This document shows positions 51,001-59,530 of a DNA stretch of 64,000 nucleotides, one piece after another; position 1 is the stretch's first letter, and the number at the start of each line of letters is the position of its first letter. Location of the stretch: NCBI GenBank assembly GCA_900763705.1, contig CAAFLG010000049.1:1-64000 (forward strand), written 5' to 3'. The notes beneath the pieces were generated by a model that saw only the letters and a program-made list of their open reading frames with translations, was not told the DNA's origin and ran no database searches. The DNA comes from an uncultured Oscillospiraceae bacterium (GTDB lineage Bacteria; Bacillota; Clostridia; Oscillospirales; Oscillospiraceae). The position numbers were made by a program, and so were the translations under genes.

Positions 51001-51288
51001 ATGGATTTGAAAACAGCCAGGATCTGGCAGGATGTATTGCTCTGGGGCGGCGCAGTGGTCTCCCTCGTCGGCGCGTGGGGCTTTCAAAACACCGTCGCCG
51101 CGCTCGTCGGTCTCATGATGATGGGCGCTTCGCTCATCGTCTGGTGGCGCTTTTACCGCTGCCCCAAGTGCGGCGAACACCTCGGCCGCGGCACGCCGAA
51201 GCGCTGCCCGCACTGCGGTACATGGGTCGCAAGCGAACCGGAGCCCGAGCAGAAGAAGAAAATTCAGCACAAGAAAAAGAAGCACTGA
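51001..51288 (+). CDS. small zinc-ribbon membrane protein
   Basis: The 95-residue protein begins at ATG 51001 with AGGAGG upstream. It has two short membrane helices (about 12-26 and 31-49) and then a zinc ribbon CPKC-x11-CPHC (Cys54, 57, 69, 72) in a basic C-terminal tail (KKKIQHKKKKH). It resembles residues 20-85 of the next gene's N-terminal domain closely enough to be a tandem duplicate. Function unknown. Confidence 0.8.
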   Translation: MDLKTARIWQDVLLWGGAVVSLVGAWGFQNTVAALVGLMMMGASLIVWWRFYRCPKCGEHLGRGTPKRCPHCGTWVASEPEPEQKKKIQHKKKKH

Positions 51289-51307
51289 GCGCAGGAAGGA
51301 GACCGCA

Positions 51308-52435
51308 ATGAACGACAAAAAGCCCCTTGTTGACTTTCGCAGCGCCCCGAAGCTCCAGACCTCTCTGATGCTGAGCGGCGCGCTGATCGGCTTTTTCGGC
51401 GCGCAGGACGGCATCACGGTGCTGACGGTGCTCGGCATTGTGCTCATCCTTGCCTCCGGCGCGGTCTGGTCGCTCTACTATCGCTGCCCGCACTGCGGCG
51501 AGCAGCTCGGGCGCGACCGTTACCTCAAATACTGCCCCCACTGCGGAAGATCGCTCGACGCGCCGGTGGAGATGCCCGTGCGCACGCTGAGCGTCCCCGC
51601 CTATGCTAAGCTCAACCTGACGCTCGACATTCTGGGCAAGCGTCAGGACGGCTACCACGAGATGAAAATGGTCATGCAGACCATATCGCTCCACGACGAT
51701 ATGACCGTCACGCTCGCGGACGGCAAGGGCATCACCTGCCGCGTCGCGGATGCGGCGCTGCCGTGCGATGAGCGCAACCTCGCCGTCAAGGCGGCGAAGG
51801 TCTTCTGCGAGGCGATGGACTATCGCGGCGGCATCGACATTGCGCTCACCAAGCGCATCCCGTCCGAGGCTGGCATGGCCGGCGGCAGCGCGGACGCCGC
51901 GGCAGTCCTGCGCGCGCTGCGCGATCTTGTCTCCCCCGCCCTCACGGACGAGCGGCTCGAGCAGATCGGCGCGAGCGTCGGCAGCGACGTGCCCTTCTGC
52001 ATCCGCGGCGGCACGCAGCTCGCCGAGGGACGCGGCGAGCTGCTCACGGCTCTCTCCCCCGCGCCAAAGTGCTTTGCCGCCGTCTGCAAGCCAGACTTCC
52101 CCATCTCCACGCCCGCGCTCTTCGCGCGCGTGGACGGCGTGACGCTCTCAAATCGCCCCGATACGGACGCGATGCTCTCCGCCATCGCACGCGGCGAGCG
52201 TGACGCGCTGTGCGAAAACGTCTCCAACGTCTTCGAGCAGGTGCTGCCCGAGGCGCAGCGAGAGCGCATCGAGGAGATCAAGCGCGCGCTTGTCGAGCAT
52301 GGCGCGCTCTGCGCGGCGATGACCGGCTCCGGCAGCGCCGTATTCGGCCTTTTCTGTGAGGAGGACGTCTGCCGGAGCGCCTGCCGCGCGCTGCAAAGCG
52401 AGCGCGTCATGACCTTCTGCACCGAATTTGTTTAA
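51308..52435 (+). CDS. ispE: zinc-ribbon membrane domain fused to 4-diphosphocytidyl-2-C-methyl-D-erythritol kinase (IspE)
   Basis: One uninterrupted 375-residue frame holds two modules. Residues 1-85 are two membrane helices and a zinc ribbon (Cys60, 63, 76, 79) like the gene upstream. Residues from about 91 are complete IspE, with AYAKLNLTLDILGKRQDGYHE (near 98), the GHMP loop PSEAGMAGGSADAA (near 188) and GSGSAVFGLF at the end. IspE phosphorylates CDP-methylerythritol in the MEP isoprenoid pathway. ATG 51308 has AAGGAG upstream. An internal GTG at 51578 with GGTGGAG seven bases upstream could also make free IspE. Confidence 0.88.
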   Translation: MNDKKPLVDFRSAPKLQTSLMLSGALIGFFGAQDGITVLTVLGIVLILASGAVWSLYYRCPHCGEQLGRDRYLKYCPHCGRSLDAPVEMPVRTLSVPAYAKLNLTLDILGKRQDGYHEMKMVMQTISLHDDMTVTLADGKGITCRVADAALPCDERNLAVKAAKVFCEAMDYRGGIDIALTKRIPSEAGMAGGSADAAAVLRALRDLVSPALTDERLEQIGASVGSDVPFCIRGGTQLAEGRGELLTALSPAPKCFAAVCKPDFPISTPALFARVDGVTLSNRPDTDAMLSAIARGERDALCENVSNVFEQVLPEAQRERIEEIKRALVEHGALCAAMTGSGSAVFGLFCEEDVCRSACRALQSERVMTFCTEFV

Positions 52436-52443
52436 GAAACGGG

Positions 52444-52490
52444 AAAACCGCCCATACTCAAGGTATCTTCTTGAGATGGGCGGTTTTTTT
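52444..52490 (+). terminator. rho-independent terminator after ispE
   Basis: AACCGCCCAT/ATGGGCGGTT plus an inner CTCAAG/CTTGAG stem and a TTTTTTT run, 9 bases after the ispE stop. Confidence 0.85.
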
Positions 52491-52491
52491 G

Positions 52492-52695
52492 ATGAAATGG
52501 ACGAAATTTGAGCTTTCCCTGATGCTTGGTCTCGCGGTGATGCTGCTTTATTGCGCCGCACGCGGACAAAATACGCTCCAATGGTGGAGCGCGGCCTTCG
52601 CGCCGCTGTGCGACGGCATCCTGACAAAGGACTGCGCGGGCGGCATCGTCGTCAAGTCGAAGCTCATCGAATGGCTCGCGCTGCTGCGGCGGTGA
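52492..52695 (+). CDS. small hydrophobic protein, uncertain
   Basis: A 67-residue frame starts at ATG 52492, directly after the T-run of the ispE terminator. The product has one membrane helix (ELSLMLGLAVMLLYCAA) and a second semi-hydrophobic part ending IEWLALLRR. The only ribosome-site candidate (GGGCGG) lies in the terminator stem, so translation is doubtful. A strong terminator follows it, which favours a real gene. Unrecognised. Confidence 0.45.
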   Translation: MKWTKFELSLMLGLAVMLLYCAARGQNTLQWWSAAFAPLCDGILTKDCAGGIVVKSKLIEWLALLRR

Positions 52696-52700
52696 CAAAA

Positions 52701-52738
52701 GCAGCTCCGGCGCATGAGCGCCGGAGCTGCCGTTTTTT
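52701..52738. terminator. rho-independent terminator
   Basis: GCAGCTCCGGCGC/GCGCCGGAGCTGC hairpin with TTTTTT, between the small ORF and the SLH remnant. Confidence 0.85.
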
Positions 52739-52946
52739 ATCGGTTGTAGGTGCGGTAGAGGAAGGTGACGATCTGGCCGCGCATGCAGTTGTTGTCAGGA
52801 CCGAAGAGACCGCCGCCCATGCCGTTTGTGATGCCGTTTTCCGCCGCCCATGCGACCGCATTGGCATAGTAGCTATCGGCGGGAATGTCGGCAAAAACCG
52901 ACGCGCCCATGTCCGCTTTCGTCTTCAACGACCCGAACATGATCAA
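52737..52946 (-). pseudogene. orphan S-layer homology (SLH) domain remnant
   Basis: About 55 codons encode one SLH repeat: DIPADSYYANAVAWAAENGITNG followed by the ending CMRGQIVTFLYRTYNR, the typical last repeat of a cell-surface protein. No signal peptide, upstream domain or clear ribosome site is present; the frame opens with TTG/ATG in sequence unrelated to SLH. It looks like the 3' end of a surface-protein gene whose rest has been deleted. Confidence 0.75.
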
Positions 52947-53070
52947 CGCCTTCTGGGATTATCTTACGGAAACATTTTGCTGAGCGCTTCCGCGCTTTTC
53001 CCCTTGCCGTCCCCGCGCGCGCGTGGTACAATCACTTTTCGTGACATACCATACGCGGAAAGGACGAGCC

Positions 53071-54222
53071 ATGAACCAGAAAGAACTCAACGAACTGCGC
53101 CGGCGTTTCCGGCCCGACAAGAATAACTTCAGCCGCATTTTCGGCTGTTATGTAAACTCAAACCGTGAGATCATCTCCTGGGTCGACACCTCAATGGGTC
53201 TCATGCGGCAGGAGGAGCAGGAGATGTACCTGGCGCTGCTCAAGAAATCCCTCTCCGGCGCGCTGGGCAAAAACCTCGTCGACGTGGTCTTTTCCACGCA
53301 ACAGGTGGCCGACAGCGACGAACACCGCCTTTTGCAGACCCTGCGCCAGACAGAGCTGAAAGATCCGCCCTCGCGCGAGACACTCTGCCGCAAGATCATC
53401 GAGTGCATCGACATGGGCGAGACGAACTATCTCATCCTGCTCGCCGCCGACGCTTACGACGTGCCTCACCGCGGCAAGGACGATGAATTGCAGCACGATG
53501 CCTCAAGCGAGGTCTTCAAGTACTTCGTCTGCTCCATCTGCCCCGTCAAGGCGCCGACGCTCGAGCTGCGCTACGACCTCGACCAGAGCGAGTTCCACTC
53601 AAGCTCCACAGGCTACATCGCTTCCTCGCCCGAGCTCGGCTTCCTCTATCCCTCCTTCGACGGCCGCACGGCGAACATCTACAACGTGCTCTTTTACTCG
53701 AAAAACGCCGCTGAGCTTCATGAAGAGGTCATCGACGCGCTCTTCCGCGTCGAGCCGCCGATGTCCGCCGAGGAGCAGAAGAACGCCTTCGGCTCGGCGC
53801 TCGCGGACGCGCTCGACAAGGATTGCAGCTACGATGTTGTCCAGTCCGTGCATGAGCAAATTCGCGCCCGTATCGAGGATCACAAGGAGAGCCGCGACCC
53901 CGAGCCGCTGGAGCTGACGGCAAGCGACGTGGGCGGCATCCTTGCAAACAGCGGCGTCGGGGGAGAGCAGATCGAGGCCTTCCGCCGCGAATGTGACGCA
54001 CAGTACGGCGAAAACGCCGCGCTGAACCCGAACAACATCATCGAGAGCAAGAAGTTTGAGATCACGACGCCCGAGGTCAAGATCTCCGTCGCGCCGGAGA
54101 ACAGCTACATGATCGAAGCGCGCGTCATCGACGGGCGCAAGTACCTGCTCATCCCCGCCGACGACGGCGTGGAGGTCAACGGCATCGGCGTCAGCATCCC
54201 CGGCCTCAGGCAGGAAGAATAA
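53071..54222 (+). CDS. DUF4317 family protein
   Basis: The 383-residue protein starts at ATG 53071 with GAAAGGAC upstream. It begins MNQKELNELRRRFRPDKNNFSRIFGCYVN, the family hallmark, and has no membrane segment or known catalytic motif. DUF4317 proteins are common in Clostridia and their role is unknown. The gene stands alone and ends at a bidirectional terminator. Confidence 0.92.
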   Translation: MNQKELNELRRRFRPDKNNFSRIFGCYVNSNREIISWVDTSMGLMRQEEQEMYLALLKKSLSGALGKNLVDVVFSTQQVADSDEHRLLQTLRQTELKDPPSRETLCRKIIECIDMGETNYLILLAADAYDVPHRGKDDELQHDASSEVFKYFVCSICPVKAPTLELRYDLDQSEFHSSSTGYIASSPELGFLYPSFDGRTANIYNVLFYSKNAAELHEEVIDALFRVEPPMSAEEQKNAFGSALADALDKDCSYDVVQSVHEQIRARIEDHKESRDPEPLELTASDVGGILANSGVGGEQIEAFRRECDAQYGENAALNPNNIIESKKFEITTPEVKISVAPENSYMIEARVIDGRKYLLIPADDGVEVNGIGVSIPGLRQEE

Positions 54223-54226
54223 AGGC

Positions 54227-54259
54227 AAAAAAGAGATGGCCGAGGCCATCTCTTTTTTC
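54227..54259. terminator. bidirectional terminator
   Basis: AAAAAAGAGATGGCC/GGCCATCTCTTTTTT hairpin between convergent genes. Confidence 0.9.
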
Positions 54260-54263
54260 ATCT

Positions 54264-55001
54264 TTACAGCGCGCGCAGGATGAGCGCGAGGATGAGCATA
54301 TGCACGGGATAGAAGGCATAGCAGGCATACTGGAAGGCCTTGCTGTGGTGGCCCTGACGGCCGCGATAGAGCCAGATGGGCACGAGTGCGAGCAGCGCAA
54401 GCCCCTGCTGGCTGAGCTCCACGTCCATGCCGAAGATCGTCATGGGATAGACCTGACCGCCGAGCATGCGCACATTGATCCAGTAGAGCGCCAGGATCTG
54501 CCCGAGCAGCTTCCACCATTCTCTTCCATGGAAGAAATAGAAGACGAACACGGTCAGAACGCCCGAGCCGTAGTAGTCCACCATGCCGAGCGTACCGAGC
54601 GCTGCACCCAGCGCCGTCACACCCACGCAGGTGAGCACATAGAGCCACGTCTTCCCCTTCTCGCGCACCGCTTCCATCGCGCGGATGCCGAGAAGGCCGA
54701 TCAGCAGTGTCCAGATGACATTCTGGTGCACGGGATAGAACCACGTTCCGCCGTACATCAGGTCGAAGGGGATCTCAGAGAGGATCGCAAAGATCAGCAT
54801 ACGCTGCGCGTAGCGCTTGAAACTGTGGGTGTGGAAGTAGCCCTCCACTGCCATGAAGGCGAAGATCGGGAAGGCGATGCGGCCAACGGCCGTCATCCAC
54901 TCCTGCGCGGGCAGAAGCGTCGCCCACAGGTGGTCGCACAGCATGAGTGCCATCGCGAGAATGTGCAGCGCCGCCGCGCTGAGGTCAAACTGTTTCTTCA
55001 T
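54264..55001 (-). CDS. TraX family membrane protein
   Basis: The 245-residue protein starts at ATG 55001 with AAAGGAG upstream. It has seven or eight membrane helices and the TraX pattern: LHILAMALMLCDHL, RIAFPIFAFMAVEGYFHT, LSEIPFDLMYGG and FYPVHMLIL. F-plasmid TraX acetylates pilin; chromosomal members in Firmicutes are acyltransferase-like proteins of unknown substrate. No conjugation genes are nearby, so a plasmid origin is not implied. Confidence 0.9.
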   Translation of the reverse strand: MKKQFDLSAAALHILAMALMLCDHLWATLLPAQEWMTAVGRIAFPIFAFMAVEGYFHTHSFKRYAQRMLIFAILSEIPFDLMYGGTWFYPVHQNVIWTLLIGLLGIRAMEAVREKGKTWLYVLTCVGVTALGAALGTLGMVDYYGSGVLTVFVFYFFHGREWWKLLGQILALYWINVRMLGGQVYPMTIFGMDVELSQQGLALLALVPIWLYRGRQGHHSKAFQYACYAFYPVHMLILALILRAL

Positions 55002-55046
55002 CAAAGTCTCCTTTATTTCCCGCCCTGCTTAGCGGTTGATTTATTT

Positions 55047-56081
55047 TTAGAGAAGCTCCGCCATTTCCAGCACGAGCCGCTCGGTCTTTTCCCAGCCAAG
55101 GCAGGCGTCGGTGATGCTCTTGCCGTAAACGCCGTCGGTGATCTTCTGCTTGCCATCTTCAATGTAGCTTTCGATCATCAGCCCCTTGACGAGTGTGTCG
55201 ATGTCATTGGAGTGGCGCTTGGAGTGCAGCACCTCCTTGGCGATGCGGATCTGCTCCAGATACTGCTTGCCGGAGTTGGCGTGGTTGCAGTCCACAAGGC
55301 AGGCAGGGTTCTTGATGCCGCGCTGGGCATACAGCTCGTGCAGCTCGACAAGGTCCTCATAGTGGTAGTTGGGACGGCTGTTGCCCCGCTCGTTCACATA
55401 GCCACGCAGGATGGCGTGGGCGTAGGGGTTGCCCGCCGTCTCCACCTCCCAGCCGCGGTAGAGGAAGGTATGGTCTCCCATCGCCGCGTAGATGGAGTTC
55501 ATCATCACGCTCAGATCTCCGCCGGTGGGGTTCTTCATGCCGACGGGCACGGAAAGGCCACTCGCGGTCAGGCGGTGCTGCTGATCTTCCACCGAGCGCG
55601 CACCGACGGCGACATAGCCGATGATATCGGAAAGGTAGCGGTAATTTTCAGGATAGAGCATCTCGTCCGCGCAGGCAAAGCCCGTCTCGCGCACCGCGCG
55701 GGTGTGCAGGCGGCGGATGGCGATGATGCCCTCGAGCATATCCGGCTTTTTGTCAGGGTCGGGCTGGTGGAGCATCCCCTTGTAGCCCGAGCCGTCGGTG
55801 CGGGGCTTATTGGTGTAAATGCGCGGCACGATCAGGATCTTGTCCTTCACCTGCTCCTGTAACGGGACCAGACGGCAAATATAGTCCATCACGCTGTCCT
55901 CGCGGTCGGCGGAGCACGGGCCGATCACCAGCATCAGCCGCTTGTCGCGCCCGTCGAGGATGGCGCGCATCTCCTCTACGCGTTTTTCGCGCGCCTCGGC
56001 GATCTCCGGGGTGATGGGAAATTCTTTTTTGATCTCCATCGGGATGGGCAACTTCCGGATGAATCTTGCATTCTGCTGCAT
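55047..56081 (-). CDS. aroF: 3-deoxy-7-phosphoheptulonate synthase (DAHP synthase, AroG/F type)
   Basis: ATG 56081 follows AAGGAGT. The 344-residue type I enzyme has LVIGPCSADREDS, the PEP/metal region GARSVEDQQHR, and CLVDCNHANSGK. It condenses PEP and erythrose-4-phosphate, the first step of aromatic amino acid synthesis, suggesting the cell makes as well as imports tryptophan. Regulation is not visible in the short upstream region. The tRNA-Leu gene lies just upstream. Confidence 0.94.
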   Translation of the reverse strand: MQQNARFIRKLPIPMEIKKEFPITPEIAEAREKRVEEMRAILDGRDKRLMLVIGPCSADREDSVMDYICRLVPLQEQVKDKILIVPRIYTNKPRTDGSGYKGMLHQPDPDKKPDMLEGIIAIRRLHTRAVRETGFACADEMLYPENYRYLSDIIGYVAVGARSVEDQQHRLTASGLSVPVGMKNPTGGDLSVMMNSIYAAMGDHTFLYRGWEVETAGNPYAHAILRGYVNERGNSRPNYHYEDLVELHELYAQRGIKNPACLVDCNHANSGKQYLEQIRIAKEVLHSKRHSNDIDTLVKGLMIESYIEDGKQKITDGVYGKSITDACLGWEKTERLVLEMAELL

Positions 56082-56231
56082 GGCTCGCACTCCTTATTCG
56101 ATCAAATGCGCTTGTATTTTACAGCATTCCTTCCTGTACCGCAAGTGTGATTTTGCCGCATAAATCGCTCGCTTTTCCGCCAATTCTGTCACATTTCATA
56201 AAGAGCGGCGCCACGCCCGCATCCGCGCGGC

Positions 56232-56283
56232 AAAAAAAACGATCCGAACCCGTCTTCCAAACAAAGAAGCTGTGGTTCGGATC
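56232..56283 (-). terminator. rho-independent terminator after tRNA-Leu
   Basis: GATCCGAACC/GGTTCGGATC arms followed on the minus strand by eight T residues, 10 bases after the tRNA. Confidence 0.85.
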
Positions 56284-56292
56284 ATTTCTCTA

Positions 56293-56379
56293 TGGTGCCG
56301 GTGACCGGAGTCGAACCGGTACGCTGTCGCCAGCGGCGGATTTTGAGTCCGCTACGTCTACCAATTCCATCACACCGGC
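56293..56379 (-). tRNA. tRNA-Leu (anticodon CAA)
   Basis: The 87-base minus-strand gene has a 7-bp acceptor stem GCCGGTG/CACCGGC, discriminator A, encoded CCA, an anticodon stem GCGGA/TCCGC with loop CTCAAAA (anticodon CAA at 56343-56345), a long variable arm and the T-loop GTTCGACTC. The long variable arm and anticodon both identify leucine; it reads UUG. Confidence 0.96.
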
Positions 56380-56440
56380 AGGGCAATGAACAAAAGATAT
56401 TATATGCGATACGTGGCCCATTTGCAAGCAAAACTTTTCG

Positions 56441-56473
56441 AAAAAGGCTCCGGCGCGCTGCCGGAGCCTTTTT
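56441..56473. terminator. terminator after adenine deaminase gene
   Basis: AAAAAGGCTCCGGC/GCCGGAGCCTTTTT hairpin, T-rich on the minus-strand side. Confidence 0.85.
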
Positions 56474-56487
56474 GTGAGCGGAAGTGC

Positions 56488-58221
56488 TTACACGTAGCGC
56501 TGGTTGATGACATCGAACACGCCGCGCGTGGTGAGGCGCAGCGTCGGGATGACGGTCAGCGCCATGAACGAAAGCGTCATAAACGGGTCGACCCCGCGCG
56601 AGACGCCGAGGGCAAAGGCCTGCTCCTTGGCGTTTTCCAGCGCCTCGTTGACTTCGATGAGCGGCGCTTCGCTCATGATGCCCGCGATTTGGAGCTGCAC
56701 CTCGCCGAGCACCTTGCCGCCGTCCATCACAACGATGCCGCCGCCAAGCTCGACCACGCGGTTGACCGCCGCGGCCATGTCCTCCTCGTTCGCGCCGACG
56801 ACGATGATGTTGTGGCTGTCATGCGAGATGGAGGTCGCCACCGCGCCGGAGGTGAGCCCGTAGCCCTTGATGTAGCCGATGCCGATGTGGTGCGTGTTCT
56901 TGTGGCGCTCGATGACAGCGATCTTTAAGATGTCGTCCTCGACGCTGATCTTCTCGGCGTAGCCCGCGTCGGTCGTGACGATCTCGCCGGGCACCATGCC
57001 GAGCACGGCGCGCGGGCGGTCTTCGATGAAGTCCTTCGCCTCAAGGTGGGCGACGTGGAACGTCTCGTGCGAGCGCTTGACGAGGTGCGGATCGATCTCC
57101 GGCGCGTCAAAGGGCGTGACGGTCTTGCCGTCAAACATGAGCTTGCCCTTCTTGTAGACCTCAAGGATGTTGAAATCGTCAAAGTTATCGATGATGACAA
57201 AGTCCGCGAGGAAGCCCGGCGCGATCGCGCCGCGGTTGTTGAGCAGGAAGTAGCGCGCGGCGTGGTGGCTCGCGCATTTGACGGCGATGATCGGATCGAC
57301 GCCCGCCTTGATGGCGCGGCGCACAATGTAGTCGATGTGCCCTTTTTCAAGGAGGTCGTTGGGGTGCTTGTCATCGGTGCAGAACATGCAGTAGGTGTAA
57401 TACTGCGGCGTGAGCAGCGGGAGGAGCGCGTCAAGGTTGCGCGCGGCCGTGCCCTCACGGATCATGATGTACTGTCCGCGCTCGAGCTTGGCGATGGCAT
57501 CCTCCACGGTGCTGCACTCGTGGTCGGAATAGACGCCGGCGGCGATGTAGGCGTTCAGGTCGTTGCCCGTGAGGCCGGGCGCGTGGCCGTCGATCTTCTT
57601 GTGGTGCGCCTGCGCGGCGACGATCTTTTCCAGCACCTGTTCGTCACCGTTCGCCACACCAACATAGTTCATCATCTCAGCAAGGCCTTCAACACGGTTG
57701 TGCTCGTAGAACGAGTCGATCGCGCGGTAGTCGAGCACCGCACCGGATTCGTCGAGCGGCGTCGCAGGCACGCAGGAGGGGAGCATGAAGCGCACGTCCA
57801 CGGGAAGATCCTCGGTCGCTTGCAGCATATACTCGATGCCGTCCGTTCCCATGACATTCGCGATCTCGTGCGGGTCGGTGATGACGGTGGTCGTTCCGTG
57901 CGGAACGACGGCGTTGGCGAACTCCTTCGGGGAAACGAGCGAGCTTTCCAGGTGGATGTGTGCATCGACAAAGCCGGGCAGCACGAGCTTGCCGCCCATG
58001 TCGATCTCCACTTCGCCCTCGTAGTGCTCACCCATGCCCGCGATCAGGCCTTCGGCCACGGCGATGTCGCCATGACCCAATTCGTTGCAGAAGACGTTCA
58101 CGTACGTCGCGTTCTTGAGCACAAGGTCGGCCTTCTGCCGGCCCGAGGCCACCTCGACGACGTGGAGCTTTTTGTTCAGCTTGCGGTTGATCTTGCCAGC
58201 GTAGCTTTCCCGATATGCCAT
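56488..58221 (-). CDS. ade: adenine deaminase
   Basis: ATG 58221 follows CAAGGAGG. The 577-residue amidohydrolase shows VLPGFVDAHIHLESS with the metal-binding HIH, DPHEIANVMGTDGIEYM, CTDDKHPNDL and the family C-terminal domain with DSHN. It deaminates adenine to hypoxanthine for purine salvage. A promoter-like TGGACA...TATCCT lies upstream; no purine riboswitch is seen. Confidence 0.95.
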   Translation of the reverse strand: MAYRESYAGKINRKLNKKLHVVEVASGRQKADLVLKNATYVNVFCNELGHGDIAVAEGLIAGMGEHYEGEVEIDMGGKLVLPGFVDAHIHLESSLVSPKEFANAVVPHGTTTVITDPHEIANVMGTDGIEYMLQATEDLPVDVRFMLPSCVPATPLDESGAVLDYRAIDSFYEHNRVEGLAEMMNYVGVANGDEQVLEKIVAAQAHHKKIDGHAPGLTGNDLNAYIAAGVYSDHECSTVEDAIAKLERGQYIMIREGTAARNLDALLPLLTPQYYTYCMFCTDDKHPNDLLEKGHIDYIVRRAIKAGVDPIIAVKCASHHAARYFLLNNRGAIAPGFLADFVIIDNFDDFNILEVYKKGKLMFDGKTVTPFDAPEIDPHLVKRSHETFHVAHLEAKDFIEDRPRAVLGMVPGEIVTTDAGYAEKISVEDDILKIAVIERHKNTHHIGIGYIKGYGLTSGAVATSISHDSHNIIVVGANEEDMAAAVNRVVELGGGIVVMDGGKVLGEVQLQIAGIMSEAPLIEVNEALENAKEQAFALGVSRGVDPFMTLSFMALTVIPTLRLTTRGVFDVINQRYV

Positions 58222-58433
58222 GCGTTTTCCTCCTTGTTTTGTAGTGTTTGGCCAGTTTATGTGATGTTTCATCCGTCTTCCTCGGTTATTTTTTATAGGA
58301 TACTACGTTCTTTTGCACTTGTCCAGCAGAAAAAGCTGAAAGTTATTTAGTAAATCTGACGAAAAGTAAGATGCCAACCGCGCGAGCGGAAGAACGCTGT
58401 GACGCGCGCAGCCGCCATGCCGCCGCGTCCTGC

Positions 58434-58474
58434 AAAAAAGAACCGGTTCATCTGCGATGCAGATGAACCGGTTC
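58434..58474 (-). terminator. terminator of the TPM/TelA/XpaC operon
   Basis: GAACCGGTTCATCTGC/GCAGATGAACCGGTTC stem followed on the minus strand by TTTTTT. Confidence 0.85.
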
Positions 58475-58490
58475 TTCTGTTCTTTTGCGC

Positions 58491-59507
58491 TCAGCGCCGA
58501 CCGCCGAAGCCGCCACCGCGGCCTCCGCCGCCGAAACCGCCGCCGCGGCTGCCGCCGCCAAAGCCACCGCCGCGGCTGCTGCCGAAGCCGCCGACGCTGC
58601 CTCCGCTGCCAAAGCCGCCGCCGCGTCCGGTGCTGCCAAAACCGCCAAACGAGCCGCCCGAGCTGGAAGGCCGTCTCGGCGGCTGGGGCGGGCGGCGATT
58701 GCCGCCGGAGCTGCCGCCGCTGCGCGGCGGTCTAGGGCCGCCCTGTGGAGGACGGGGACCGCCCGAACGGGGCGGACGCGGGCCGCGCGGAGGACGGCGT
58801 CCCCAGAAGATGGGGTGATACATCACCGTCGGCACGCCCATGCCGGGCATCATGTAGCGGCGGCGATAGCGGCGATAACGCATGCCGTCAAGCATGATCC
58901 AGAGGACAAAGAATATGATGAGGATCATGATGAACATCACACCGTTGGCCGCCTCGTCCAGCGCCGCCTCGCTCTGCTGATACTGCTGGCTCAGCTCCAC
59001 ATGGAGCGCGGCGCAAAGTGAGCGCACCGCCGCGTCATAGTCGCCCTTCTGCACGCCGTCTGCCATGCAGGAGGCAACAAAGCTCTGCGACAATGATTCT
59101 AACAGGCTGCGGAAACTTCCGCTCGGAAGCAAATAATAACTTCCTTCTTGTTCCGCAATGACCAAAATAGCGTCATCAGGGGCAAGCTCCATTTGATTCG
59201 CATATTCCCAAGCTATACTATCCAAGTCGTTTGCGGATTCGGTCGTAACGACGGCCATGATGCTGCCGAACATCTTGTCCCAGTTAGCGTTATAGAGGCT
59301 GACCGCCTTTTCGGTCTTGTCCGAAAGGACGTTCGCCTCGTCGCGCACGTACTGCTCGAACGCCGCCGTGGAAAGCGAGGGATCGAGCTTTTCTCCGCCC
59401 TCCGGCGTAGAGACAACGGGCGCTTTGTGCAGCCCCCACGCACTGGATGCGACGATCGCCAGAATCAGCACGACGATGGCGACGCCGCGTTTTTGAAAGA
59501 ATTTCAT
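58491..59507 (-). CDS. TPM-domain membrane protein with Gly/Arg/Pro-rich tail
   Basis: The 338-residue protein has an N-terminal membrane anchor or signal (1-25), an extracytoplasmic TPM domain (about 45-170, YVRDEANVLSDKTEKAV and LAPDDAILVI), a second membrane helix (about 190-208), a basic juxtamembrane patch (RYRRYRRR) and a long low-complexity tail of RPPRSGG-, then GGGFGG-type repeats. TPM proteins such as YgcG are thought to act in the envelope. The last gene of the XpaC-TelA operon. Confidence 0.88.
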   Translation of the reverse strand: MKFFQKRGVAIVVLILAIVASSAWGLHKAPVVSTPEGGEKLDPSLSTAAFEQYVRDEANVLSDKTEKAVSLYNANWDKMFGSIMAVVTTESANDLDSIAWEYANQMELAPDDAILVIAEQEGSYYLLPSGSFRSLLESLSQSFVASCMADGVQKGDYDAAVRSLCAALHVELSQQYQQSEAALDEAANGVMFIMILIIFFVLWIMLDGMRYRRYRRRYMMPGMGVPTVMYHPIFWGRRPPRGPRPPRSGGPRPPQGGPRPPRSGGSSGGNRRPPQPPRRPSSSGGSFGGFGSTGRGGGFGSGGSVGGFGSSRGGGFGGGSRGGGFGGGGRGGGFGGRR

Positions 59508-59530
59508 ATACTTCTCCTATCCGGAGCGTC

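Noticed and set aside
54264..55001. TraX similarity as a sign of a conjugative element
   Set aside because: No relaxase, mating-pair or replication gene is nearby, and TraX-like proteins are common on Firmicute chromosomes.
58222..58440. Possible purine riboswitch upstream of adenine deaminase
   Set aside because: The leader has no recognisable three-way junction or the conserved loop sequences of the purine aptamer; only a weak promoter is seen.
58491..58800. Repetitive GC-rich stretch that resembles a short-repeat array
   Set aside because: It encodes the Gly/Arg/Pro-rich tail of the TPM protein; the units vary in length and are in frame, so it is not a CRISPR or satellite.
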